From positions 1,178,001 to 1,242,000 of the forward strand of contig OY282365.1 of NCBI GenBank assembly GCA_958295685.1: a DNA stretch of 64,000 nucleotides, written 5' to 3'. The translations under genes were made by a program, and so were the position numbers. The DNA is from an uncultured Dehalococcoidia bacterium. GTDB lineage: Bacteria; Chloroflexota; Dehalococcoidia; Lucifugimonadales; CATQGZ01. The notes under the pieces were generated by a model. That model worked only from the letters and a program-made list of their open reading frames with translations, ran no database searches and was not told the origin of the DNA. Below, in pieces: positions 51,183-60,043 of this stretch; position 1 is the stretch's first letter; each line of letters opens with the position of its first letter.

Positions 51183-52202
51183 ATGGAAGCCATTCGGGAC
51201 GGGGTGAGACGAGTCGGCCTCGTCTGGACGCCGTGGCACACCACGGGGGTCATCGCGGCGCTGGCGCTGGCGGCGGGTCTGCTGCCCTTCGTGAAGATGG
51301 GGCTGATGGTGAACGGCGTGATTCTGGGGTCGATAATCGCGCTGGGAGCGATCGGGCTGACCCTGATCTACGGGATACTGCGATTCGCCAACGTGGCCCA
51401 CGGCGACTACATGACGATGGGGGCGTACCTGGCGCTGTTCGTCGTCGGCGGCGTGCTGGGGCGGGTTGGAATAGAGGGCAGCGGGCTGGGACCGTTCACC
51501 TTCGGCTATCCGGTGCTGATCGCGCTGCCGCTGGCGGCGGCGGGCGTGGTGGCCGGGGCCATCGCGCTGGACGCGGCTGTCTACCGGAGGCTCCGGGAGC
51601 GCGGAGTGAACGCGGTGGTGCTGGCGATGGCTTCCCTGGGGGTGGCCATCGCGCTGCGCGGGCTGGTGCAGATCGTCTGGGGTGGAGGCACTGAGCAGTA
51701 TCCGCGCGAGTCGAGGCAGGTGTACCACCTGCCGATGGACGTGCGGATACATCCCGACGCGCTCTTCGCGGCCGCAACGGCGGTCGTCCTGGTGGTGGGC
51801 GTGTACCTGATGCTGACCCGCACCAGGATGGGGAAGGCCATGCGGGCCACGGCGGACAACCCGGACCTGGCTCTGGTGAGCGGAATCGACACTCAGCGGG
51901 TGATCTGGTGGACCTGGGCGATAGGGGCGGCGCTGGCCGCGGTCGCCGGGGTGCTGCTAGCGGTCTTCCAGGCGCAGCTTCTGCCGATCATGGGATGGAG
52001 GTTCCTGATCCCTCTGTTCGCCGCCGTGATTCTGGGGGGCGTGGGCAACCCGTACGGCGCGCTGGTGGGGGCGATGGTGATCGGGGTGAGCTCCGAGGTC
52101 TCGACACAGTGGCTCAATCCGAGCTACAAGCCGGCGGTCGCCTTCGCCATCATGATAGCCGTGCTGCTGGTGAGGCCGCGGGGCATATTCGGGGGCCGCT
52201 GA
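51183..52202 (+). CDS. livH: Branched-chain amino acid-type ABC transporter permease
   Basis: 339 aa with about nine membrane helices. GLTLIYGILRFANVAHGDYMTMGAYLALFV is the LivH N-terminal signature, and DPDLALVSGID-type loop (NPDLALVSGIDTQRV) and GGVGNPYGALVGAMVIG are further family marks. ATG 51183. In the usual order livM should follow at once, but a 231-aa gene intervenes. Confidence 0.93.
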   Translation: MEAIRDGVRRVGLVWTPWHTTGVIAALALAAGLLPFVKMGLMVNGVILGSIIALGAIGLTLIYGILRFANVAHGDYMTMGAYLALFVVGGVLGRVGIEGSGLGPFTFGYPVLIALPLAAAGVVAGAIALDAAVYRRLRERGVNAVVLAMASLGVAIALRGLVQIVWGGGTEQYPRESRQVYHLPMDVRIHPDALFAAATAVVLVVGVYLMLTRTRMGKAMRATADNPDLALVSGIDTQRVIWWTWAIGAALAAVAGVLLAVFQAQLLPIMGWRFLIPLFAAVILGGVGNPYGALVGAMVIGVSSEVSTQWLNPSYKPAVAFAIMIAVLLVRPRGIFGGR

Positions 52203-52262
52203 TTATGCGCCCCAGCTTTGCGCAGAGCAATCGGACGCCAGTTTAGATATGGGGAGAGTGTA

Positions 52263-52955
52263 ATGAGCCGCAAAGTTCGTGGAAGCCAGAAGTGGCTCCG
52301 AATCCTGGTCAACTGCTGTCCTGAATTGTTGAACGATCAGATCCTCTCCAGACTCAACCCTCCCGCGAATGAAATATGTTGGCGGTCGCCCCTGAAGGAT
52401 GACGGCTACGTCGAATACAAAGACAAGGCTTTCATCGAGAGTCTGAAGATTTCCCTGGACGAGATGCCTCTTGAATGCTTCTGGCCGCAGTCGGGGCCGC
52501 GCTGGGATGGACTTGGCGTAACCGACAAGGAAGAGGTTCTCCTGGTCGAGGCGAAGGCTCACGTCAGGGAGCTGTGTTCCCCGATGCGCGCATGCAACGA
52601 AATATCCATCAATCGCATAAAGGACAGCATGTCGGAGACGAGAGAGTTTATGCGGGCAGAAAAGAGAGCCGACTGGACGAGACCCTTCTACCAGTATGCC
52701 AACCACCTAGCGCACCTGTACTTCCTGCACGTGCTGAACAAGGTCAACGCGTATCTGGTGAACGTGTACTTCATGAAGGACGAGGACATGAAGAAAGACG
52801 ACACAATAGTCCCGCAGACGAGAGAAGAATGGGAGTCTGCCATTCTAACTCAGGAGATAGCCCTGGGCATTCCGACACGACATGGGCTGAGGGACCGCGT
52901 CGTCAGCGTCTTCATAGACGTGGAGGATATCAAGCAGAGTGCCACGGGCTGTTAG
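52263..52955 (+). CDS. Nuclease-like hypothetical protein inserted in the LIV operon
   Basis: 231 aa. WDGLGVTDKEEVLLVEAKAHVREL (about 89-112) has the Asp ... E-x-K spacing of a PD-(D/E)xK nuclease core, and QYANHLAHLYFLHVLNKVNAYLVNVYFMKD continues the fold. TREEWESAI precedes the C-terminus. Proteins of this pattern are widespread and annotated hypothetical. ATG 52263 with GGGGAG 7 nt upstream. Base composition is more AT-rich than the liv genes, so it was probably inserted between livH and livM. Confidence 0.72.
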   Translation: MSRKVRGSQKWLRILVNCCPELLNDQILSRLNPPANEICWRSPLKDDGYVEYKDKAFIESLKISLDEMPLECFWPQSGPRWDGLGVTDKEEVLLVEAKAHVRELCSPMRACNEISINRIKDSMSETREFMRAEKRADWTRPFYQYANHLAHLYFLHVLNKVNAYLVNVYFMKDEDMKKDDTIVPQTREEWESAILTQEIALGIPTRHGLRDRVVSVFIDVEDIKQSATGC

Positions 52956-52967
52956 GGAACTCATGCC

Positions 52968-53966
52968 ATGGAAATAGCAGGCATCGTCAGCTACTCGGTG
53001 GGCTTCGCCGTCATGGCGGGGATATACGCGGTGTTCGCCCTGGGGCTCAACGTCCACTGGGGCTTCACCGGCCTGTTCAACATCGGCATCGCGGGGTTCT
53101 TCGCCCTGGGCGCGTACACGTCGGCGCTGCTGACGACCCAGCCGCCGGACCCGGCGCTGTTCGAGGAGTTCAAGTTCGGAGGCAACTGGTCCCAGCTGGG
53201 GTTCTTGGACCTGGGGGTCGACTTATGGTTCTTCCTGGGCCTCGCGGCGGCGGCGGCGGCCTGCGGGGTCATCGCACTGGCCGTAGGGTTCGTCACTCTG
53301 CGGCTGCGTGACGACTACCTGGCGATGGCGACCCTGGGCATCGCGGAGACCGTCCGGCTGTTCTTCCTCAACGAGGAGTGGGTGGCCAACGGCTCCAAGG
53401 GGCTGTACAGGATACCCAAGTTTCTGGGTGAGTGGGTGTCGCCGGAACGCTACGACTACCTGTATCTGGTGGTGATTCTGGTCGTCCTGGGGGCGCTGTT
53501 CCTGGCGGTGGAACGGGCCGTGAAGTCTCCATGGGGGCGGGTGCTGCGAGCGATCCGCGAGGACGAGACGGCCGCCGAGGCCAGCGGCAAGGACGTGTTC
53601 AGGTTCAAGCTCCAGGCGTTCATCCTGGGAGCGGTGATCATGGGAATCGGCGGGGCGCTGTTCGCCCACAACGTCCGGTTCCTTTCGCCCCTCACCTTCG
53701 ATCCGCTTCTTGCGACGTTCGTGATATGGGCCATGCTGATGGTGGGCGGGTCGGGCAACAACAGGGGCGCCATCCTCGGCGCGTTCGTGGTCTGGGGAAT
53801 CTGGACGGGGACCCAGTTCCTGCCCGGGGTGTTCTCCGACCCCAACCTGCGGTTCCTGGCGATTGGGGTTCTCATAGTCGCGGTGATCCTGGTCAGGCCC
53901 GGCGGCATTCTGGGCGAGGAGCGGCGCGTGGCGCGGCCGGCCGAAGGGCAGGCGGCGCCGAGTTGA
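52968..53966 (+). CDS. livM: Branched-chain amino acid-type ABC transporter permease
   Basis: 332 aa, about nine helices. GLNVHWGFTGLFNIGIAGFFALGAYTSALL is the LivM N-terminal signature; FVTLRLRDDYLAMATLGIAE and RAIREDETAAEASGKDVFRFKLQAF are diagnostic for LivM. ATG 52968, 12 nt after the inserted gene. It pairs with LivH to form the channel. Confidence 0.93.
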   Translation: MEIAGIVSYSVGFAVMAGIYAVFALGLNVHWGFTGLFNIGIAGFFALGAYTSALLTTQPPDPALFEEFKFGGNWSQLGFLDLGVDLWFFLGLAAAAAACGVIALAVGFVTLRLRDDYLAMATLGIAETVRLFFLNEEWVANGSKGLYRIPKFLGEWVSPERYDYLYLVVILVVLGALFLAVERAVKSPWGRVLRAIREDETAAEASGKDVFRFKLQAFILGAVIMGIGGALFAHNVRFLSPLTFDPLLATFVIWAMLMVGGSGNNRGAILGAFVVWGIWTGTQFLPGVFSDPNLRFLAIGVLIVAVILVRPGGILGEERRVARPAEGQAAPS

Positions 53967-53997
53967 GCCGCGGCGCTCGAGGTCGGCCCGGGTGTCG

Positions 53998-55353
53998 TCA
54001 GTATTTGTAGAAGTGGTTCCTGATCTCGAATTCGGTGTCGCGGCCGGAGAACAGGTCCCAGTCGGCCCGCCGGATGGCCAGGTATGAGTTCGCCAATACA
54101 GGGCCCATCGCGCCGGTCAGCGTCGTGTCCGCCTCCAGCGCGCGGACGGCGTCCATCAGGGATTCGGGAAGCCGACGGATGCCCCGACTCTCCAACTCTT
54201 CCCGCGTCAGTCTGACCGGGTCCACGTCTATCCCCTGCTCCTTGCGAGGCATGAGGTTGCGCTCCACCCCGTCCAGGCCGGCGGCAATCAACCCGCCCAG
54301 CGCTATGTAGGGGTTGGCGCTGGAGTCCGACGGCCTGAACTCCAGATTCGTCGAGGCCATCTCCGACCCCCAGAACAGGGACGGTATCCGCAACGCCGCT
54401 TCCCTGTTGTCCGGCCCGTAGCAGGTAAACGCCGTGCTCCACGACCCGGGCGACAGCCGCCGGTAGCTGTTCATGCTCGGACAGGTCAGCGCCACCAGGC
54501 CCGGCATGTGTTCCATCACGCCGCCTATGAACCGGTAGGCCAGCGCGCTGAGATTCTGTTCGTCGTCCGGGTCGAAGAAGAGGTTTGACTTTCCATTCTC
54601 GTCCCACGCGCTGAAGTGGACGTGCAAGCCGCTGCCCGCCTGCTCAGGGAAGGGTTTGGGCGCGAGCGTGGCATACATGCCGTGCCGCCACGCCACGTTC
54701 CGCACCGTCTCCCTGTAGACGACGTGGTTGTCGGCGGCCCTCAGAGCCTCGGCGTGTCCGATGCTCAACTCATGCTGGCCGTGCCCCAGCTCCGGGTAGT
54801 ACTGCTCCACGCGCAGGCCCTGAGCTTCCAGCGCTGCCACCACGTCGTCCACCACGTCCTGCGCCAGGGCTGCGCCGATGCTGGAATTGTCGAGACTGGT
54901 GTCGCAGGGCACGAACTCGTCCCCTTCCTTTCTCGCAAGATACCACTCGGGTTCCATGGCGGCCTGAATCGTCAGCCCCATGGACTCGGCCTTGGCTATC
55001 ATCCGCTTCAGGAAGGTTCGCGGGCAGGCTTCCCAGGGACGGCGTGAAACGGTGATCAGGTCCGCCAGCACCAGGGCTCGTTTCGGCGCGTAGGGCAGGA
55101 TGGTGAAGGTGTCCGTGTCCGGTATCAGCCTCACCTCGCCGACAGGTCCCATCCCCTCCACCACCAGCAACTCGTCCATGTCGGTCATGGCCTGCATCGC
55201 CAGTGTCAACCCGATGCCGGAGTCGAGCCGCCTCTCCAGGCCCGACACGTGCGTCGCCTTGCCCCGGATGATTCCCCCGTTGTCGCAGTACAGGAACGTC
55301 ACCAGCTGCACGCCTGCCTCTTCGGCCTGCCGGACGACCTCGGCGTGATCCAT
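53998..55353 (-). CDS. Glutamine synthetase family protein (GlnA-like ligase)
   Basis: 451 aa. Beta-grasp N-terminus (VTFLYCDNGGIIRGKA) and catalytic domain with AAMEPEWYL (Glu ligands), GQHELSIGHAEAL, ATLAPKPFPEQAGSGLHVHFS (His) and STNLEFRPSDSSANPYIALGGLIAAG. Spacing fits GS type I or the GlnT/PuuA-like amide ligases; true GlnA is not certain. Start ATG 55353 because GAGGGAAG precedes it, rather than GTG at 55380. Convergent with livM. Confidence 0.87.
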   Translation of the reverse strand: MDHAEVVRQAEEAGVQLVTFLYCDNGGIIRGKATHVSGLERRLDSGIGLTLAMQAMTDMDELLVVEGMGPVGEVRLIPDTDTFTILPYAPKRALVLADLITVSRRPWEACPRTFLKRMIAKAESMGLTIQAAMEPEWYLARKEGDEFVPCDTSLDNSSIGAALAQDVVDDVVAALEAQGLRVEQYYPELGHGQHELSIGHAEALRAADNHVVYRETVRNVAWRHGMYATLAPKPFPEQAGSGLHVHFSAWDENGKSNLFFDPDDEQNLSALAYRFIGGVMEHMPGLVALTCPSMNSYRRLSPGSWSTAFTCYGPDNREAALRIPSLFWGSEMASTNLEFRPSDSSANPYIALGGLIAAGLDGVERNLMPRKEQGIDVDPVRLTREELESRGIRRLPESLMDAVRALEADTTLTGAMGPVLANSYLAIRRADWDLFSGRDTEFEIRNHFYKY

Positions 55354-55407
55354 GTCTTCCCTCTCCCGAATGTGTCTCACAAAAGAATATCACAAGTCCT
55401 CGACGAG

Positions 55408-55969
55408 CCTGTTCAGACTCTGTGAGGTCCGAAGGCGAAACCTGTCCCAGATTAGTAGGCGGTGTCGTTTCACTAGGACGGCGCTACACCCATCCGTCTC
55501 TGGCACAGGCCGGAATCTTAGGGGTGGCGCGGGCTGGGCCTCTCCCCCGCGTTCCCAGGAGGCTCCTACTCAGACTCCGCCTTCAATCCTGATTCAGACA
55601 ACCCTTGACAACCCCGAACCGCTGTGCTAGAGTATGCCCATGACACAGCCGTCGCTTTCCACTAACCGCCCGCAAGAATTCTGCATCGCCTGCGTTGACC
55701 TGTCACAAAGTGTCACATTAGTGTCACAAACTGTCACATTAGTGTCACATAACTGTCACATTAGTGTCACGAAAGTGTCACATTAGTGTCACGAAAGTGT
55801 CACATAGTGTCACGTAATTCCGAGCTGTCTGAGGCCCTCCCAGCTACGGAATGCCTGCGAAATGCCCCCCGAGCGTTACACAAAAATTTTTTCCCGGAGC
55901 CTCTGCTGACTCTGGACGCGACCGCCCTGCGCTTGCAGACAGGGAGACCTCATCAACTATGAACAGTTA
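55408..55969. mobile_element. Element C, copy 3, enclosing element B copy 2
   Basis: Left terminus CTGTTCAGACTCTGTGAGG at 55409 and inverse right terminus GACCTCATC...GAACAGTT to 55969. Inside are AACCTGTCCCAGATTAGTAGG (an inverse of a motif near 13030 and 22855), about 100 bp of unique DNA, and a full element B. Shows that C termini bracket both A and B families. Confidence 0.7.
55583..55898 (+). mobile_element. Element B, copy 2 (upstream of the Hyi-like gene)
   Basis: TTGACA (55605-55610), 17 nt, TAGAGT (55628-55633), 6 nt, ATG 55640 (MTQPSLSTNRPQEFCIACV..., 48 or so codons). The TGTCACATTAG array (55700-55815) has one repeat unit more than copy 1, which breaks its reading frame earlier. 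Core CAGCTACGG (AGCTACG 55842-55848) and an A/T tract follow. Co-oriented with the gene at 56085. Confidence 0.86.
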
Positions 55970-56046
55970 CTCCTCGACACGGCCCTTGATATTTACCGGA
56001 CTCTGCTCTGCAATCGTCGGAGTATTGACGCTCGTCCCCCCCGCCA

Positions 56047-56052
56047 TATAAT
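56047..56052 (+). promoter_or_regulatory. -10 box of the Hyi-like gene
   Basis: TATAAT at 56047-56052, 33 nt before ATG 56085, downstream of the nested B/C elements. A TTGACG at 56026-56031 is at 15-nt spacing, short of the ideal. Confidence 0.5.
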
Positions 56053-56084
56053 GGAGTCTCATCCCGTGACGCCAGAGGTCTCCG

Positions 56085-56870
56085 ATGCCCAAGCTCTCCG
56101 CGAATCTTTCAATGCTGTTCAACGAGGTCGAATTCCTGGACCGATTCGACGGGGCGGCGCGCGCGGGCTTCCGGGGCGTCGAGTACATGTCCCCGTACCA
56201 GTACGACAGGGACGACCTCGCGGAACGCCTCCACTGGTACGAGCTTACGCAGGCGCTGTACAACCTCCCGGCGGGGGACTGGGACGCCGGAGACCGAGGC
56301 ATCGCGTGCGACCCCGACCGGGTGGGCGAGTTCCAAGACGGGGTGGGGAAGGCCATCGAGTACGCGGCGGCGCTGAAGTGCGAGCGGGTCAACTGCCTCG
56401 CCGGCATAGCCCCCGTGGGCGTGGAGCCGAGGCGGCTGCGGGAAACCTTCGTGTCTAACCTGAAGTTCGCTGCCGACGCGCTCCTCAAGGCGGGGGTCAG
56501 GCTGTTGATAGAGCCGATCAACACCCGCGACATCCCTGGCTTCTATCTCACGCGCACGGCGCAGGCGCGCTCGATCATCGAGGAGGTCGGCTCCGACAAC
56601 CTCGGCCTCCAGTACGACGTGTACCACATGCAGATCATGGAGGGCGACCTCGCCCCGACGATCCAGGGCAACCTGGACGTCATCGGCCACGTCCAGATCG
56701 CCGACACCCCCGGCCGCCACGAGCCCGGAACGGGCGAGATCAACTACCCGTTCCTGCTGGACTTCATCGACAGCGCGGGATACGACGGCTGGATAGGCTG
56801 CGAGTACAGGCCCGCCGACACGACGGAGGCCGGCCTGGACTGGGCGAGGCCGTATCTCGACGGCGCGTGA
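56085..56870 (+). CDS. Hydroxypyruvate isomerase-like TIM-barrel sugar isomerase
   Basis: 261 aa xylose-isomerase-like barrel. N-terminal LSANLSMLFNEVEFLDRFDGAARAGFRGVEY, metal and catalytic Glu in LLIEPINTRDIPGFYL (about 146) and GWIGCEYRP, His in YDVYHMQIMEGDL, and GHVQIADTPGRHEPGTGEINY. This is the Hyi/OtnI subgroup (hydroxypyruvate or 2-oxo-tetronate isomerase); substrate open. ATG 56085 with GATGCCC upstream, no strong ribosome site. Followed 80 nt later by an AceE-like gene with its own -10 box. Confidence 0.87.
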   Translation: MPKLSANLSMLFNEVEFLDRFDGAARAGFRGVEYMSPYQYDRDDLAERLHWYELTQALYNLPAGDWDAGDRGIACDPDRVGEFQDGVGKAIEYAAALKCERVNCLAGIAPVGVEPRRLRETFVSNLKFAADALLKAGVRLLIEPINTRDIPGFYLTRTAQARSIIEEVGSDNLGLQYDVYHMQIMEGDLAPTIQGNLDVIGHVQIADTPGRHEPGTGEINYPFLLDFIDSAGYDGWIGCEYRPADTTEAGLDWARPYLDGA

Positions 56871-56949
56871 GGCGCGGTGACCGGTCCGACAGCCTGATAT
56901 ACTGTTCGGGGACGATGGGTGAGGCAGGAATATATCCGGGAGGTATGCG

Positions 56950-59334
56950 ATGGCGACAGGCGTCTCCGTCGATGCGGGTCAGCAACTCGAAGGACGCGAC
57001 AGGACGCTCCTGAAGATACAGGACCGTGTCCTGTGGCTGGCCATGAACATGGTCCACTACGCCAACAACGTGCGCCCGGCCTTGGACGGGATCAAGGTGG
57101 GGGGGCACCAGGCGTCCAGCTCTTCGGTCGCGACGATCCTGACCTCGCTCTACTTCGACTTCATGCGCGCCGGCGACCGCATCTCGATCAAGCCCCACGC
57201 ATCCCCGACTTTTCACGCGGTCCAGTACCTCCTCGGAAACCTGGACTCCGAATACCTGAAGACGCTCCGCGGCTTCCACGGACTCCAGGCATACCCCAGC
57301 CGCACCAAGGACCCCGACCCTGTGGACTTCTCCACCGGATCGGTCGGGATAGGATCGGTGGCGCCAAACTTCGCGGCGCTGTCCGATGAGTACGTGAGGT
57401 CTCACGGCTTCCTGGAAGACGCCCCCAAGATGCGCTACATAAGCCTGCTGGGCGACGCGGAGCTGGACGAGGGCTCCGTCTGGGAGTGCATCGCCGAACC
57501 GACGGTTGCGGGCATGTCCAAGATCCTGTGGGTCGTCGACCTCAACCGCCAGAGCCTGGACCGGATCATCCCCGGCATCAGGGCGAAGGCATGGAGGTCG
57601 ATGTTCAGAGGGAACGGCTGGAAGGTCGTCGACGCAAAGTACGGCAAGAAGCTCCAAGCCGCGTTCCGCGAGCCCGACGGCGAGTTGCTGCGCACCGCCA
57701 TCGACGACATGTCGAACGAAGTCTATCAGCGCCTGCTCCGCGTGTCGCCGGAGGCTCTGCGGGAGTGGCTGCCGGGCACGAGCGCCTTCCCGGACGGCAT
57801 GAAGCGGCTGATCAGCCGGTGGGACGACAGGGAGCTCCAAGAGCTCATGATGGACCTGGGCGGGCACGACCTCTCGGAGCTCAGGGATGCCTTCTCCCAG
57901 GTAGACGACGCTGACGGCCCGTGCGTCGTGTTCGCGTACACCATCAAGGGATGGATGCTGCCCTCGGTCGGCGACCCCCAGAATCACTCGGTCGTCCTGT
58001 CCGAAGAGCAGATGGAGAAGCTGAAGGATCGGCTTGGAGTGGCCGACGGCGACGAGTGGGCAGGGTTCGCCCCCGACTCCGAAGAGGGCCGCCTCTGCGC
58101 CGAGACGGCCGAGCGGCTGCGCCCGCCCGCCCGCGGCGGCGCCCAGGCGTCCGGCATGAAGATTCCGACCGCCTTCGACCACCCCTACCGCGGTCACATG
58201 TCGACGCAGCAGATATTCGGACTGGTGCTCTCGGACATCTCCAGAAGGCACCCCGACCTCGGCAGGCGCATAGTTACGGTGAGCCCGGACGTCGCAAGCT
58301 CGACCAACCTGGGGGGCTGGATCAACAGGGCGGGGGTATGGCACTACGAAGAGGAGGAACCCCTGCCGGACGAGGAGACCATCCGCGCCCTCAAGTGGAG
58401 GCTGTCCCGAACCGGCCAGCACATCGCGCTGGGCATATCCGAGAACAACCTGTTCATGATACTCGGTCAGCTGGGCCTCACTCACGAGATGCATGGCGAG
58501 ATGCTCTTCCCGCTGGGCACCGTCTACGACCCGTTCATCCGCAGAGGGCTCGACGCCTTCTTCTACGGAGTCTACTCGGGGGCCAAGTTCATCCTGATCG
58601 GCACGCCCTCGGGTTTGACTCTGGGTCCGGAGGGCGGCGCGCATCAATCCGTCGTCACGCCGTCCATCGGAACGGACATGCCTGAGCTCGACTTCTACGA
58701 GCCCTGCTTCGGAAGGGAGCTGGAGTGGATCATGCTCTCCGCAATGGAGCGGATCAGGCTTAGAACTCGCTCCACCTACCTCAGACTGACCAGTCAGCGA
58801 ATAGACCAAGAACTGTTCACCCTGCCCGATGACCCCCACGAAGTCGAACTGCTCCGCCTCCAGGTGCTGGCGGGCGCGTATCGCCTGGTGGACAGGAGCG
58901 GCGAGCCGCAGTACACGCCCGGCGAGAACGTGGTTCACGTAATGGCAAGCGGGGCGGTTATACCCGAGATGATCGAGGCCAGCAACCGGCTCTTGGAAGA
59001 GGGCATCTTCGCCAATGTGATCAACGTCACGGGCCCGGGGCCTCTCTACAGGTGGTACCAGGAGACCGTGGAGGCGTTCGTGAACGACGCCGGAGACGTG
59101 TCCGAGTTCATGTCGGACGTCGTGCCAGCGGGAGAGCGGAACGTCCCCGTGGTGACCGTCGTGGACGGGCACCCGCACTCCCTGGCCTGGATCGGCGGCG
59201 CGCTGAACACCAGAGTCATACCTCTTGGAGTCACCGAGTTCGGCCAGTCGGGCTCGCGGCCCGAGCTGTACAGAGAGTACGGCATCGACGCCGACAGCGT
59301 GATGGCCGCCGCGTTCGCGGCGCTGGGTATGTAG
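56950..59334 (+). CDS. AceE-like thiamine-diphosphate E1 (homodimeric pyruvate dehydrogenase E1/transketolase family)
   Basis: 794 aa. ThDP-binding N-half: GGHQASSSSVATILTSLYFDF, KPHASPTFHAVQYLLG, and SLLGDAELDEGSVWECIAEP with the GDxx...N-type cofactor loop ending VVDLNRQSLD. The C-half has GISENNLFMILGQLG (ThDP Glu region) and a transketolase C-terminal domain. About 90 residues shorter than typical AceE. No E2, E3 or transketolase partner adjacent. ATG 56950 with GGGAGG 6 nt upstream and TATACT at 56898. The exact 2-oxoacid or ketose substrate is unknown. Confidence 0.82.
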   Translation: MATGVSVDAGQQLEGRDRTLLKIQDRVLWLAMNMVHYANNVRPALDGIKVGGHQASSSSVATILTSLYFDFMRAGDRISIKPHASPTFHAVQYLLGNLDSEYLKTLRGFHGLQAYPSRTKDPDPVDFSTGSVGIGSVAPNFAALSDEYVRSHGFLEDAPKMRYISLLGDAELDEGSVWECIAEPTVAGMSKILWVVDLNRQSLDRIIPGIRAKAWRSMFRGNGWKVVDAKYGKKLQAAFREPDGELLRTAIDDMSNEVYQRLLRVSPEALREWLPGTSAFPDGMKRLISRWDDRELQELMMDLGGHDLSELRDAFSQVDDADGPCVVFAYTIKGWMLPSVGDPQNHSVVLSEEQMEKLKDRLGVADGDEWAGFAPDSEEGRLCAETAERLRPPARGGAQASGMKIPTAFDHPYRGHMSTQQIFGLVLSDISRRHPDLGRRIVTVSPDVASSTNLGGWINRAGVWHYEEEEPLPDEETIRALKWRLSRTGQHIALGISENNLFMILGQLGLTHEMHGEMLFPLGTVYDPFIRRGLDAFFYGVYSGAKFILIGTPSGLTLGPEGGAHQSVVTPSIGTDMPELDFYEPCFGRELEWIMLSAMERIRLRTRSTYLRLTSQRIDQELFTLPDDPHEVELLRLQVLAGAYRLVDRSGEPQYTPGENVVHVMASGAVIPEMIEASNRLLEEGIFANVINVTGPGPLYRWYQETVEAFVNDAGDVSEFMSDVVPAGERNVPVVTVVDGHPHSLAWIGGALNTRVIPLGVTEFGQSGSRPELYREYGIDADSVMAAAFAALGM

Positions 59335-59377
59335 ACGCCGCAGACGGCGGGGAACCTCCCGTCCCAGGCCGACGAGA

Positions 59378-60043
59378 TCAGCGGCGGCGCCGTCTCCCAA
59401 AGATGCGCTTCCTGATCTTGGTGAGCGTGGTGACGACGTGAATCAGGGGAGTCGTCTTCCGGGCGACGATCGTTCCATGCGCCAGCGCCCGCTTGAAGTC
59501 CTCAGGGGTGCCGTCGAACTCAGGCATCTCGACATACGTCCGGCCCAGTTCCATCGTCGTGTGCGCGTCGCTCACGCCTGAGGTGAGCAGGCCGTGAGCC
59601 TCGGCCAGCTCGGCCGCCTTCCGGTTGTCGGCGTCGAGGGTGTTGCGCGAGTTGAACACCTCCACGACGTCGACGTAGGGCAGAGCCTCCTCGATTCCCT
59701 GCGGCGTGATGACCGACCTGCGGAATCTGTCGTACGGGTGCGGTATCGAGACCAGCCCTCCCTGCTGCCTGATCAGCGTGACCGTCTCCAGAGGCGTCAG
59801 GCCCTTCGGGATGGCCTCATTGAGGAAGAGTCCGATTATCTCCCCGGACGCAGAGGCGACCTCCTCGCCGATGATCACCGTGAAGGGCGCTATGCGCCTG
59901 ACCTCTATCGCGCCCTCAATGGTGTTGTGGTCGGTGACAGCTATACAGTCGAGCCCGACCTTCACGCAACGGTCCACCAGGTCCGCGGGCGACGTGTCCG
60001 AGTCGGGCGAGTAGCGCGTGTGTACGTGCAGGTCCGTCCGCAT
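59378..60043 (-). CDS. PHP-domain phosphoesterase
   Basis: 221 aa. DLHVHTRYSPDSDTSP (HxH), AVTDHNTIEGA (DHN), GEEVAS, VSIPHPYD (His), VSDAHTTMELG (DxH): the complete trinuclear metal set of PHP phosphoesterases such as YciV/RNase AM and histidinol-phosphatase-like enzymes. A basic tail (KIRKRIFGRRRRR) could bind nucleic acid or membrane. ATG 60043 abuts the xseB stop at 60044, so the two are coupled. Confidence 0.9.
   Translation of the reverse strand: MRTDLHVHTRYSPDSDTSPADLVDRCVKVGLDCIAVTDHNTIEGAIEVRRIAPFTVIIGEEVASASGEIIGLFLNEAIPKGLTPLETVTLIRQQGGLVSIPHPYDRFRRSVITPQGIEEALPYVDVVEVFNSRNTLDADNRKAAELAEAHGLLTSGVSDAHTTMELGRTYVEMPEFDGTPEDFKRALAHGTIVARKTTPLIHVVTTLTKIRKRIFGRRRRR

Noticed and set aside
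56764..59400. 878-codon minus-strand ORF
   Set aside because: Antisense to the AceE-like gene; His/Arg/Val-rich with no domain pattern.
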